A stretch of DNA of 64,000 nt from Clostridia bacterium (GTDB lineage Bacteria; Bacillota; Clostridia; Christensenellales; Borkfalkiaceae), in contig JAFTSN010000025.1 in NCBI GenBank assembly GCA_017467275.1, forward strand, positions 86,535 through 150,534, in the 5' to 3' direction. Position 1 is the first letter of the stretch; the number at the start of each line of letters is the position of its first letter. Shown piece after piece: positions 34,171 to 43,583 of the stretch. The notes beneath the pieces are model-generated. The model saw only the letters and a list, made by a program, of their open reading frames with translations, was not told where the DNA came from and did not search any database. Both the position numbers and the translations under genes were made by a program.

Positions 34171-36771
34171 TTATTTACCAAACGATACCGAAGCGGCGTT
34201 TGCAAGCCGCGCATAGCTTGATTTTTGATTGAGCAGCTTACCGTTTGCGTCCGTGAGATAGGTGACCACGTAGCAGCTCCCCGTTGCAGGTAACTGCGTG
34301 CTTACGGAAATTTCCGTGCCCGTGTAATACTCGCCCTCGGGCGTATGACTGAAATGCACGATCTCAAAGCTCTTACTGTTTTTGGAGATCAGCGTTCCGT
34401 CCGCTCTGTAAACTTCGGTTACGTAGCGCACGTTCATTGCGCTCTTATCCTCTCCGTATTTACGGTTTTGCGCAAGCAATGTTGCCTTGACGCCCGCTTC
34501 CCCCAACGCTTCATACGTAGAGGCGGGCGCGCTGAACGAAGCGTTGGACGTGGCAAGCCCCACGTACATATCCCCCGCGCCATAATAGAAATACCACTTG
34601 TCGTTATACCGAACGATGGTATCCGCAAACATACATTTTGCAAATAAACCGCCGTCAATCTTATTCGTTTCCGTTGGATGCATAAACGGCTCGAACAAAT
34701 CCTTTTTGTCGATGTTGACGATTTCAAAAGGATTCGCCTTGGAAATTTTCGCAAGTCCCAAGCCGTAGAACCATCCGTTTACCGCAGGCTGTTGATATTG
34801 AATATCCCAATCGCTCAACACCGTGCCGCCGTACATCAGAATAATATCCTTATCGTCTTCGCCGTAAATATTCGTCACCGCAACACAGGATTCGTTCCCT
34901 TTCACAACCTTTTCCATGTTGGTAGAATCGGAGAAAGATCCGTTGCCCGTGTTTTCCAAATTAATAATGTCCGCAGGATCAATATGCTCGACGTTATCAG
35001 TAAAGCCCATAAAGGATACGCCGCCGTCCTTCATGATACAGCAGTAAACCTTGCCGCTCTTTCCGGGTCTGGGGTCGTCAATCTTCACTGCGTCGCCTTC
35101 GGGGTTGACCACAAACGTGCCGCTCTTCATGCCCGTCGCCGTACCCGCAAAAATGATGATATCGCTGAACGTTTTAAAGTCCGTCGTTTTCACCATCCCC
35201 TCGCGTACGTTCGAGCCGTCGTACATGGTAAACGTAATATAATACGTCGCCTTGCCCATTTCGTCGCGTATGCGGAAAATTCTAGGATCCTCCGTGCCGC
35301 CCCAACGCGCTTCGGGAATATTCGGCGTGACCACGGGCTGCGTAGATCCGCGCGTAAAATGCACGCCGTCGTAACTGTATGCGTAAGCGAGCGTGGACGC
35401 ATGTCCGTACGCCTCGTTCCTACCCCCGTGATAGGTATCGAGATTATCGGGTAATTCCGCGCGATAGATCATACGGAATACGCCGTCGTCGTCTACAATC
35501 ACCGCAGGGTTATACGTCGCGTACGACTCAAACCCGGGCACGTTTTTATTGTTATAATCCTCTTCCGTTAAACCTTTCGCTTGCAAGGGATACCCAATGG
35601 GCGCAAGCACCAACCCTTCGGGGTTAAGCGAAATATTGCTCATCGGCGTCCAAGCGGGCGCATTGACGGAAAATTCCAATTCGCTCCCAATCGGAATCGC
35701 CTTTACTTCTCCGCTATCGAACACTTCAAAGGAACGAATCGAATACCCCGTATTCCAAGGATACAGTTTCATTCCCCTATGGTCGTCCAGATATCCGCCG
35801 CCTTGACCGCTATAATTGCCTTTATACCGCTCGTTCACTTCCCTTTGGATAAGCTCGAGCTTTAAATATCTTACGTTTTGCTTTTCAAACGTAATGCTTT
35901 CCGCTTCGCCGAGCGAAGCGTCCGTCGTATAAACGAGTTTCCACCCGTTTCCGTTTCGATTCGTTTCCGTTTCGGAAACGTACAGTCTGTATCTTCTTGC
36001 AAAGCACAACCCCCAACGCAGTCTCACGTTGTCTATCGCCTGTACCCTGTTTAAATCGACGATGGCATATCCCTCGTCCGCTTGATAAATATACTCGCCC
36101 GAGCCCTTCGCAAGCCCCGAATCCACCGAGGTTTCATACGCGCTGAGCCCGTCGCCGTCGAGCATGTTGGAGGCGGATTTTCCCCCTCCTGCGCTCGTCG
36201 AACAACCGATCACGCTGGCTGTGCCTTGCGAAAGGCTTTTCGGACCGTATACTTCAAAATCATAAATCGACATACTGTAATCGGGAAGGGCTTTGGAAAC
36301 GCATTGAATTTTTACAAACTGCGCTTCCACGATATCCCCAAACACAATGGTTTGCCTTTCCCATTTCGACTGCAACGAAGACGAATTTTTCACTTCGGCA
36401 ACCGTCGTCCACGTATTCGCGTCGTTGGAAACCTGCACGAGATATTCCGTTGCGTAACTGGCTTCCCAATGCAAGCACACCTTACCGATTTTTTCCGCGT
36501 TGTCAAGGTCGACGTATATCCAACCGTCGTCCCTGTTATCGCCCGCCCAACGGGTGCTATCGTTCCCGTCCGTTGCCTTTTCGGGATCTCTGCCGCTTTG
36601 CGAGCCGCTTGCCGCCGCCCGTCTTCCTGCCGCAAGATCCACGCCATACGCAACGGAATCGGCGCGCGTAACCGTTCCTGAGCCGTCAAAAAGACGGCTC
36701 GGGAACGTCGCTGTCCACAAAAAACCCGTTGCCAACAAAAAGGCGATCGTCTTTTTTGTTGCTTTTACCAT
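34171..36771 (-). CDS. Second secreted discoidin-domain protein with GH130-like propeller
   Basis: The protein has 866 residues with signal peptide IAFLLATGFLWTATF. Same plan as the 839-residue protein: discoidin domains at about 45-175 and 185-340 (DSTRWAGDNRDDGWIYVDLD; EGYAIVDLNRVQAI), then a propeller at about 355-725 with YNPAVIVDDDGVFRMIYRAE, GGTEDPRIFRI, YYITFTMYDGS, DDPRPGKSGKVYC and WYFYYGAGDMYVGLAT. The family's ED-x-R motif is intact in both paralogs. TTTTGGAG precedes the ATG. The two paralogs are separated by the GLUG protein, mutase and GH125 genes, so the duplication is not tandem. Different substrate linkages or acceptor sites are plausible. Confidence 0.75.
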   Translation of the reverse strand: MVKATKKTIAFLLATGFLWTATFPSRLFDGSGTVTRADSVAYGVDLAAGRRAAASGSQSGRDPEKATDGNDSTRWAGDNRDDGWIYVDLDNAEKIGKVCLHWEASYATEYLVQVSNDANTWTTVAEVKNSSSLQSKWERQTIVFGDIVEAQFVKIQCVSKALPDYSMSIYDFEVYGPKSLSQGTASVIGCSTSAGGGKSASNMLDGDGLSAYETSVDSGLAKGSGEYIYQADEGYAIVDLNRVQAIDNVRLRWGLCFARRYRLYVSETETNRNGNGWKLVYTTDASLGEAESITFEKQNVRYLKLELIQREVNERYKGNYSGQGGGYLDDHRGMKLYPWNTGYSIRSFEVFDSGEVKAIPIGSELEFSVNAPAWTPMSNISLNPEGLVLAPIGYPLQAKGLTEEDYNNKNVPGFESYATYNPAVIVDDDGVFRMIYRAELPDNLDTYHGGRNEAYGHASTLAYAYSYDGVHFTRGSTQPVVTPNIPEARWGGTEDPRIFRIRDEMGKATYYITFTMYDGSNVREGMVKTTDFKTFSDIIIFAGTATGMKSGTFVVNPEGDAVKIDDPRPGKSGKVYCCIMKDGGVSFMGFTDNVEHIDPADIINLENTGNGSFSDSTNMEKVVKGNESCVAVTNIYGEDDKDIILMYGGTVLSDWDIQYQQPAVNGWFYGLGLAKISKANPFEIVNIDKKDLFEPFMHPTETNKIDGGLFAKCMFADTIVRYNDKWYFYYGAGDMYVGLATSNASFSAPASTYEALGEAGVKATLLAQNRKYGEDKSAMNVRYVTEVYRADGTLISKNSKSFEIVHFSHTPEGEYYTGTEISVSTQLPATGSCYVVTYLTDANGKLLNQKSSYARLANAASVSFGK

Positions 36772-36786
36772 TTTTTTTCTCCAAAA

Positions 36787-39700
36787 TTATTCGCCGACGT
36801 ATTCCACAATCTTGCAAATATTCACGCTCTTGTATTCCGCTCTGCCGTTGCCTTGCGTCGCGCCGAGCATCAACGTCAACTTCATATCACCCGTGCCTAC
36901 AACCGTGCTCAATGCCACCACTCTCGTAGCGTTAGACTTAATGTCGCCCGAACCGTTCACTTGCGTACCGTCTTTCCAGATATTCGTGTAATACGCGGAA
37001 TCCAAATCGCCGAACACGTAGGTAAGGAAGGTGTTGCCGTCCACGTTCAGGTTTACGTCGTCACTGACTACGTTCCCCCAATTATCGTATCTGTCTTCCA
37101 CCACCGCTACGTCCTTATTCGAGTCGTAAGATGCCGTCGCATGGTTGCCGCCGTTTTTACCGTCGGTAAACGTCGCAAGCTTTTCCGCGTTCCAATATAC
37201 GATCTTTTCCACTTCGAACTTCACGTAAGCCGACCAAGAGGAGTAAGAATCTTCACCGAGCACGCCGCGTACGCGAACCGCGTATTTCCCGCTTTCCAAA
37301 TTATCCGCAGAAACTTGGTAAACGTTGCCGCTTGCCACTTTTCCAGCCGTCGCCGTATTCAGCGTTTTCAAAACCACAGTCTCCGCCGTCCAATCGGTGA
37401 GCGTAGACACTTCCACTTCATAAGACGTCGCACCAGTCACGGTAAGCCACGAGATTGCACCCGTCGCCGCACTGTAAGAAGCCGTGCGCGTGTCGGTGAT
37501 CGTCAAAGAAACGTCCAGCGTAAAGCCGTTCGTATCCGTCAAAGTCACGGTGTACTCACCGTATACAAGCGCTTCAAGAGTCGCCGCTTTCAACGTGATA
37601 GCGTGAGGCGTAGTTTCATACTGATCGGAAGTAAGCGTTACCCCGTCGATTGAAACCGACTTCAACGTGGCGGCTTTTTCAAACGTGTAATCAATTTCTT
37701 TATCAGTTGCATTCGATTTATCAAACGTCACTTCCTTCGTTTCCGTCATCGGATCGCAAGGCAAAATAGAGTACTCTGCAAGCACGATGCTCTTGATCGT
37801 GATCGTTCTATTCGAGCTATTCGTACCGCCCATACCAAATGCATAATATAACGTATTGTCGATAATATACGAACCGTTGAAGGACCCGCTTAATGGCGTA
37901 AAGATGTCCGAAATCGTATATTTGCCGCCTGAGGTCACGTAATTCTCAAATAAGATCTCACGAGGGCTCGTTCCAGAAGCCCCGTAAAAGCCCATCAAAT
38001 ATTTCGTATCGTTCGTCACATCGCCGAGCGTAACCGTAATCACGGAATCCGTCGTAAGTCTCTTGCCCGTCATATCGATATGATAGGTAAAGGCAACCCA
38101 ATTACCCGAGCCCGCGCAAACCCAAGAAATACCGTTTTCGTTCATCGTGAAGTCTTTCGCGTCGCCTTCTCTATAAGCGTACCTATTATTAATATACGCC
38201 GCCGTGAAATCAGTGCCTGAATTATGCGTTTCGGTATATCTTACGTCCACAACCGTAGGCTCGGAGGCAGAGTGATATACGCCCTCTGCATCCCCGTTCG
38301 CCATGAACGATACCTGATACGTTTCACCCGAAACGAGCGCAAATTGCGTAAGGTCTACGGAAAGGCTCGTCGCGTCGCTCACGGTATAATTTACACCGTC
38401 GCCCGTCACGCTGATCGTATACGTAATATTCGCTTCCGCAATCTTATTAGCGGGAGCGCTTGCGGAAATTACCGCACCCTTCTTCGTAACGTTTGCGGGC
38501 GCGTCCAATTTCAAAAGCTCTACGGGAGGCTCTACGTATTCGTTCACGCTCACGATATAAATACCGCGAACAGTAATATACGTATCTGCCGTCGAAACGC
38601 CCGGATAAATTTTAAAGTTGGTCACGGTATCCGTCAAATCCCCTTGTTCTACGGGATCGTTCGCCTTAATTGCAATATAACGGTCTTCTTCATACGTACC
38701 CATCTGCGTATCTTTCATAAGATATACTTTATTGCCGTCTTCTTGCGATCCGTCGTAGGACATCTTGAAATACATCGTACCGTTCCCCGCAACCGTGTCC
38801 ATAACGATGATGGGATTCTTTGCCATATTCAGCGTTATACCTTCGTTGGAAACGATTAACCCGTAATTCCCCGCGCTCTTAATCTGTGCGTAGCCAGTTT
38901 GATCATTATACGTTGCGTACACACCGTTTTCCGAGGTCGAGAAAGCCCCGTTCGTTGTGTCAATTTCCGAAGCCGACCAATCCTTATAACGCGTAACGAC
39001 GAACTTATATTCCTCGGAAGCGTTTGCCGAACCGTCTATCCAAGACTTGGTATGCGCCGCTTTTACGGTAGCCGTATACGTACCGCCCGAAAGCAAATAC
39101 GGCTTATACGCGTTTTCGGAAACGGTATACACGTTGGCGTTGCCACCCTCGTCCGTTACCGTCACTTCGTATTGATCTGCCGTGATATTTCCTTGCTCCG
39201 TCGTAACAGCGTCCCACGTCAAAGCACCAAAGCTATCAAGCGTGATTGTACCCACGTCCGCAAGCTGATAACTGCTTGCCACCGTATCTTTTACGGTCAC
39301 TACGCAAATAGCCGTTTTCTTACCGAATTTCGCGATGATCGTCACTTCGCCTTCTTTCACCGCTTTCACCGTGCCGTCTTTCACCGTCGCGATTTCGGAG
39401 TTGGACGATTCCCAAACAACCTCGTAACCCGCGGGAGCCGTCGTCGCCGCAAGAGTCAACGTTTCGCCCGTCTTTACAATCGCGTCCACCTTATCGAGCG
39501 TCACACCCGTAGCCACCGTATCCACGTAATTGAGCATTACGCCGTTTTCGTCCTCTGCGTTCGACGCAAGCGCTTTCGCCGCAACTTGCGCGATAGAGCG
39601 CTCCTGCGGATTTGTCGCATACGTGTATTGCGTGCCGATCCGCACGTAACTGCGTGCAACGAGCACTTCCGCATATCTCGTATCGGGAATATCCGTCAAA

Positions 39701-40077
39701 ACCGCGGTATAGCTCATGTAGTTATCCACTTCGCTTTCTGCCCACACCTTCAATTCGACATCCGCAACGCTCGCAACCGAATGAGTAAGCTCCGCCTCGC
39801 CGAGAAGGGCTTTAGGGATTATGAGCGTACCGAAACTGTAATCCTGCTCCGCAAGAGAAGCGTAATACTCTTCATTGACGTATGTCGTGAAACGAATCCC
39901 CGTAGGCAATTGGGTACGGACGGAACCGCCCGTTCTCATTTCAAACGTGGACGTAGTGATTTCGGGCACTGCATTTTCCGCAGCGTCCGTCGTAAGCATA
40001 TACGCGGCGGGCGCAACGAGTCCAAGCATCAAAGCAGACAAAGCTGAAGTTAAACCGAACTTTAACGATTTTTTCAT
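36787..40077 (-). CDS. Large secreted multi-domain surface protein with Ig-like domains
   Basis: The protein has 1096 residues with signal peptide MKKSLKFGLTSALSALMLGL. Residues about 38-185 form a module with GSVRTQLPTGIRFTTYVNEE and YSFGTLIIPKALLGEAELTH; I know no name for it. A Big_2-type Ig domain follows at about 190-268 (KTGETLTLAATTAPAGYEVV; WESSNSEIATVKDGTVKAVK). Then come several fibronectin-like units and two beta-sandwich modules. There is no anchor and no catalytic motif. Its ATG overlaps the stop of the 46-residue peptide gene in TAATG, so its translation depends on that peptide being translated. Likely an adhesin or scaffold-like component of the glycan system. Confidence 0.75.
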   Translation of the reverse strand: MKKSLKFGLTSALSALMLGLVAPAAYMLTTDAAENAVPEITTSTFEMRTGGSVRTQLPTGIRFTTYVNEEYYASLAEQDYSFGTLIIPKALLGEAELTHSVASVADVELKVWAESEVDNYMSYTAVLTDIPDTRYAEVLVARSYVRIGTQYTYATNPQERSIAQVAAKALASNAEDENGVMLNYVDTVATGVTLDKVDAIVKTGETLTLAATTAPAGYEVVWESSNSEIATVKDGTVKAVKEGEVTIIAKFGKKTAICVVTVKDTVASSYQLADVGTITLDSFGALTWDAVTTEQGNITADQYEVTVTDEGGNANVYTVSENAYKPYLLSGGTYTATVKAAHTKSWIDGSANASEEYKFVVTRYKDWSASEIDTTNGAFSTSENGVYATYNDQTGYAQIKSAGNYGLIVSNEGITLNMAKNPIIVMDTVAGNGTMYFKMSYDGSQEDGNKVYLMKDTQMGTYEEDRYIAIKANDPVEQGDLTDTVTNFKIYPGVSTADTYITVRGIYIVSVNEYVEPPVELLKLDAPANVTKKGAVISASAPANKIAEANITYTISVTGDGVNYTVSDATSLSVDLTQFALVSGETYQVSFMANGDAEGVYHSASEPTVVDVRYTETHNSGTDFTAAYINNRYAYREGDAKDFTMNENGISWVCAGSGNWVAFTYHIDMTGKRLTTDSVITVTLGDVTNDTKYLMGFYGASGTSPREILFENYVTSGGKYTISDIFTPLSGSFNGSYIIDNTLYYAFGMGGTNSSNRTITIKSIVLAEYSILPCDPMTETKEVTFDKSNATDKEIDYTFEKAATLKSVSIDGVTLTSDQYETTPHAITLKAATLEALVYGEYTVTLTDTNGFTLDVSLTITDTRTASYSAATGAISWLTVTGATSYEVEVSTLTDWTAETVVLKTLNTATAGKVASGNVYQVSADNLESGKYAVRVRGVLGEDSYSSWSAYVKFEVEKIVYWNAEKLATFTDGKNGGNHATASYDSNKDVAVVEDRYDNWGNVVSDDVNLNVDGNTFLTYVFGDLDSAYYTNIWKDGTQVNGSGDIKSNATRVVALSTVVGTGDMKLTLMLGATQGNGRAEYKSVNICKIVEYVGE

Positions 40078-40217
40078 TAGTTTGCCCCTCCCTCATCCTT
40101 CACAGTAAACCAGTCGTTTGACCATTTTTGCAAATTGTCCGTTTCGCCGCTGGCTGTAACCACGTCGTTTTCCAGCATCAAACAAACAATTTCCAAAGCC
40201 ACATAGTTCTTTTTCAT
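40077..40217 (-). CDS. 46-residue peptide with DVVTASG motif, coupled to the 1096-residue protein
   Basis: Starts at ATG 40217 after GGAGGCTTGCGGCA and ends in TAA whose last base is the A of the next ATG. It reads MKKNYVALEIVCLMLENDVV, then TASGETDNLQKWSNDWFTVK, ending DEGGAN. The first half shares with the 9246-9389 peptide the plan MKK, then alternating hydrophobic residues, then (E/N)DV(I/V)TASG, followed by a variable polar tail. No signal peptide or membrane helix. It is too short for standard gene calling. Function unknown; the overlap suggests at least a translational-coupling role, but the shared motif suggests the peptide itself matters. Confidence 0.75.
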   Translation of the reverse strand: MKKNYVALEIVCLMLENDVVTASGETDNLQKWSNDWFTVKDEGGAN

Positions 40218-40255
40218 TGCCGCAAGCCTCCTTAATTGTTTTCTGTTTTTTATTT

Positions 40256-41425
40256 TTAGTATCCTAACGTACGGAGAAACGCAGAGAGTTGATATCCCCC
40301 CGCGCGGTGCTCCGCCACGCTTGGATGACCATTTACCGCTTTTTGGAATTTCAACGAGTGTACTTTATATCCGTCTGGCAGCATCGTATTCTTTACCGAC
40401 TCGATGGCGTTTTCCACATCGTTGTTTTTATTCATATATCCGTATACGCACACGAACGCCGTATCCTTTCCGTACGCCTCCGAAAGCCCTGTAATCATAC
40501 GCCGAAGTGCCGCCGCAAAGCCGTTGACGGAAAATTGATTGCCCAGCTCGTCGTTCGTGCCCAACCCGATCAGAACGATATCGGGGACGTATCTTTCCAG
40601 CGACCAAGGGTTTGCATTGAGCGGAGAAACGTTTTTATAAATTTTCTCCACCACGTTGATCTGATCGGCAGAACTCGCCGCGTAAAGACAAATACCGCTC
40701 CTTGAAAATACGTTGATCTCCGCATTTAAATCCTGTGCCGCAAAGGTCGCATACGTCGCCGCGCCGTGCCCCGTGCCCGGAACCACGTCATAACTCGGTC
40801 CGTCGCCGATCAAGCTGTCGCCGCCCGACGTGATCGAATCGCCGTACGCTTCTATCCTTAACTGTTTCCGTTCGGGCGCGGGCAACAGCTCGCCGTCCGT
40901 TTCATAGCCGCGGACGAGCCACGAAGAAACCAGCGGATCATCCGTTTTCAACACTTTTACGGTATGTTCGCCTTCGGGCAAGCCCTCGCAAAGCGTGTAT
41001 TTCTCAAACGCTTCCGTTTCCACGTTGATGATCGTTTGCAAAGGATCCTGCGCCCCGTCCACGAACACGCAGACCACCGAATACATCTCACGGTTCGGAT
41101 TTATCTTGGGCTGTTTGATCGTACGCATTTCCGCGTAGAACGCCGTCCCCTTAAACTTCACCTCGAAGCCCGAAGCCACGTTGTCGAATTGCACCGCTTG
41201 ATAATTCGTCCGATACATGGTACGACCGAACAGATTAACGTATTCGACGTGCTCCTCTTCCGCAGGCGTTCCAATATCCACCGTAGCCGCCGTAGCGGTA
41301 TACCGTAACGTTTTCACCTTTTCTTTCTCCCCGCTAGACTTTTCACCGCAAGCCGCAACCAAACCGAGAAACAGAACGCTTAAAGCGAGAGATATCCATT
41401 TTACAAGGAATTTTCCGAATTTCAT
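40256..41425 (-). CDS. Surface SGNH-hydrolase lipoprotein, CE2-like carbohydrate esterase
   Basis: The protein has 389 residues. Lipobox LVAACG (Cys26). The N-terminal beta-sandwich (about 40-180; GRTMYRTNYQAVQFDNVASG) precedes the SGNH hydrolase fold, the two-domain layout of CE2 acetyl esterases. Motifs: block I EAYGDSITSGG (Ser nucleophile), block III LIGLGTNDELGN, and a C-terminal NGHPSVAEHRAGG that can supply the catalytic histidine. It would remove acetyl groups from polysaccharide outside the cell, opening it to the mannosidases. AAGGAGAGGGG precedes the ATG. Confidence 0.82.
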   Translation of the reverse strand: MKFGKFLVKWISLALSVLFLGLVAACGEKSSGEKEKVKTLRYTATAATVDIGTPAEEEHVEYVNLFGRTMYRTNYQAVQFDNVASGFEVKFKGTAFYAEMRTIKQPKINPNREMYSVVCVFVDGAQDPLQTIINVETEAFEKYTLCEGLPEGEHTVKVLKTDDPLVSSWLVRGYETDGELLPAPERKQLRIEAYGDSITSGGDSLIGDGPSYDVVPGTGHGAATYATFAAQDLNAEINVFSRSGICLYAASSADQINVVEKIYKNVSPLNANPWSLERYVPDIVLIGLGTNDELGNQFSVNGFAAALRRMITGLSEAYGKDTAFVCVYGYMNKNNDVENAIESVKNTMLPDGYKVHSLKFQKAVNGHPSVAEHRAGGYQLSAFLRTLGY

Positions 41426-41437
41426 TTTCCCCTCTCC

Positions 41438-42691
41438 TTAATACGCAATATTTACCGCTTTCACGGCTCCCGACGGAGCGCTCGTCAAACTCGTTTGAAT
41501 AGACGAAAGGGATAAAACGCTGCCGTTCGACGTGCCGTTGTCAACAATTTTGAAATATAAGCGTTTGCCCGTATGTTCAGACAGATCGGCGTAATAATTT
41601 ACGAAATTTCCACCGTTAGCGTTTGTGTTGAAAAAACGCGCAATCTCCGTATTTGTTCCCGCCTCCCGAACGCTAACGTATAAGTTTTTATCCCCTTTCT
41701 CGGCATTTCCGTACGCCATCGAAAACGAAATGAAACCATTTTTTAGCGTAAACACAGCGGAACGAATAACCGACGTCGCGCCCGAGCATCTGTTTACGTC
41801 GTTCAAATTGCCGCCGAAGTTGATGCTTGCCAACGTGCCGCCAAAAGGGATAAACGCCGAACCTTCCTGCGTCCAACCCTCCATACCCTTGGAAAAATCA
41901 CCGTTATATAAGGCGTTTTCCGCTGCGTGCGCTTCGTCGAGAACGGGCTTGATATCCACCGCTTCTACGCCGTGCGTTGGCATCGCTTCATGATAGGTCT
42001 TTACGTCGTCGAAGGTAAGAAAATCCCAATATCCGCTACCGTAATCGCAAAATTCAAGATACAGTTTTTTTTCTGTAAACGCCGAAAGATCGGCTTTGTA
42101 TTCGACCAGATCGCAAGCGTGGAAAAGCGGATTTTTCACCGCCGAATTCGGCAAATACGGCGTCGCCAAATTAAAGCTCAAATTCCCGTAGCGCTTTAAT
42201 TCTTTTCCGCTTTCGGCATCTTTCACGGAAAGATAGCAAAGATCGGGATTCCCACCGCCGCCGAGCCTGAACGTCATGTAGCCCGATCCACCGAGCGTAA
42301 ACTCGGAGGATCTCAACACGCCTTGTTTTTCCGCCCAAGCGTCTCGCGAAGCTCCACTATAATAGGGCAAACCGTAGAGATATTCCCCCTCTGCGTTATA
42401 ATCCACACGCAAATGAGACCCAGAAACGACGTTTGAGTTCATATCGTACAAATACGTAAACTTCTCCGTTGCTTTCACGACGCCTTCCGTCGTAAACGCC
42501 TGCATTGCCGTTTCGCCTTTAAACACGCTAACCGAACGCCAACCGTTCAAAAACCCGCTTTCAAGGTTTCCGTTTTCAAGCTCGTACTGCGCCGTCGCCC
42601 GCGTAGGGACGCCTTGAAACGCAGGAACGGAAAGCGCGGCCGCCATGCTGAAAGAAAGAAATACAAGACAAATTTTCGTCAATCTTTTCAC
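41438..42691 (-). CDS. Secreted protein of two CBM-like beta-sandwich modules
   Basis: The protein has 417 residues with a GTG start after GAGGGAGGATAGACG. A signal peptide is present (LSFSMAAALSVPAFQGVPTRA). Two modules at about 37-235 and 258-405 share NGxFSKGMEGWTQEG / NLESGFLNGWRSV, then RSSEFTLGGSGYMTFRLGGG / RSAVFTLKNGFISFSMAYGN, and LYLEFCDYGSG / LYFKIVDNGTS. The same module occurs twice in front of the GH125 catalytic domain. There is no anchor and no active site. A free carbohydrate-binding protein is the simplest reading. Confidence 0.75.
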   Translation of the reverse strand: MKRLTKICLVFLSFSMAAALSVPAFQGVPTRATAQYELENGNLESGFLNGWRSVSVFKGETAMQAFTTEGVVKATEKFTYLYDMNSNVVSGSHLRVDYNAEGEYLYGLPYYSGASRDAWAEKQGVLRSSEFTLGGSGYMTFRLGGGGNPDLCYLSVKDAESGKELKRYGNLSFNLATPYLPNSAVKNPLFHACDLVEYKADLSAFTEKKLYLEFCDYGSGYWDFLTFDDVKTYHEAMPTHGVEAVDIKPVLDEAHAAENALYNGDFSKGMEGWTQEGSAFIPFGGTLASINFGGNLNDVNRCSGATSVIRSAVFTLKNGFISFSMAYGNAEKGDKNLYVSVREAGTNTEIARFFNTNANGGNFVNYYADLSEHTGKRLYFKIVDNGTSNGSVLSLSSIQTSLTSAPSGAVKAVNIAY

Positions 42692-42704
42692 CGTCTATCC
42701 TCCC

Positions 42705-43571
42705 TCATTTCACAAGGATCACGTCGCGAGCGGTATCATATCCCGCCGCCACGAAATCCACCGTCAAAACCTGCGTCGTGTAACCGTCTAACTTATACTC
42801 GACGTGATAGCCGTAATAGCGGTGTGCCGCTGCGTTTTCGGGGAAAATACCGTCCAAGAAGTAGTATCCGTTTTCGTCCGTGACCGTTCTTGCAGAGCCG
42901 CAAATCACCTCCACGCCCGCAAGCCCGTTTTTACCATCGGTTACTCTGCCTCGCAGCGTCGCGGTGCGGTGCATTTCGATATCCATACCCGATGCTTTTC
43001 CGCTCTCGTCGAACCAATCCCCGCGAACAAGCTTCGTAATCGTTCCCCAACCGTCTTTGGAAAAGGTAAGAATCCCGTCTTTTGCGAGCACGCCGTCCAA
43101 TTCGTACGTGCCATCCTCGTTCGTATACGTTTCTACGCCTCCCGACGTGACCTTTACACCGCCGAGATAGTCTCCCCAGCTGCCTTTTACCGTTCCCGAA
43201 ACGCTCGCTTTCTGCGTCAATGTGACTTCCACGTACGCTTTGCCGTCCTTGAAATCGTCGGCTTCCAATTTATAGCGGTAATCAAAATACCCGTCCTTGG
43301 AAAAGGTAAGCTTTCCTCCGTTAAGATCGGTACTCCGCAAGATAAATTTCCCTGATCGCATGCTCGTCGCCGTCTTGTCTCCAAGCGTAATCTTTACACC
43401 GCTCAACGCTCCGTCCGCGCTTTGGATTAAGCCCTCCACCGTTCCTTTTTCCGTATAATTCGGCTCGTAATCTGGACCAGGTACGTAAGTTATTTTCGTC
43501 TCTCCGCCGCAACCGACGAATAAGAACAAACAACCGATTAAACCGGCGACTGCCGTCAGAATTTTCTTCAT
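42705..43571 (-). CDS. Lipoprotein with three carboxypeptidase-regulatory-like repeats
   Basis: The protein has 288 residues. Lipobox FLFVGCGG (Cys21). Three repeats of the CarboxypepD_reg beta-sandwich type at about 48-125, 128-203 and 207-288, each with the pattern GTVxG..G.L.GVxV..GG..T.TdenGxYxLdGv (EGLIQSADGALSGVKITLGD; VKVTSGGVETYTNEDGTYEL; VEVICGSARTVTDENGYYFL). Such domains bind or space other surface parts. No enzyme motif. AAGGGGGCGACG precedes the ATG. Confidence 0.82.
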   Translation of the reverse strand: MKKILTAVAGLIGCLFLFVGCGGETKITYVPGPDYEPNYTEKGTVEGLIQSADGALSGVKITLGDKTATSMRSGKFILRSTDLNGGKLTFSKDGYFDYRYKLEADDFKDGKAYVEVTLTQKASVSGTVKGSWGDYLGGVKVTSGGVETYTNEDGTYELDGVLAKDGILTFSKDGWGTITKLVRGDWFDESGKASGMDIEMHRTATLRGRVTDGKNGLAGVEVICGSARTVTDENGYYFLDGIFPENAAAHRYYGYHVEYKLDGYTTQVLTVDFVAAGYDTARDVILVK

Positions 43572-43583
43572 ATCGTCGCCCCC

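Noticed and set aside
38899-40047. 382-codon plus-strand open frame
   Set aside because: Antisense to the 1096-residue surface protein, no ribosome site and no recognisable domain.
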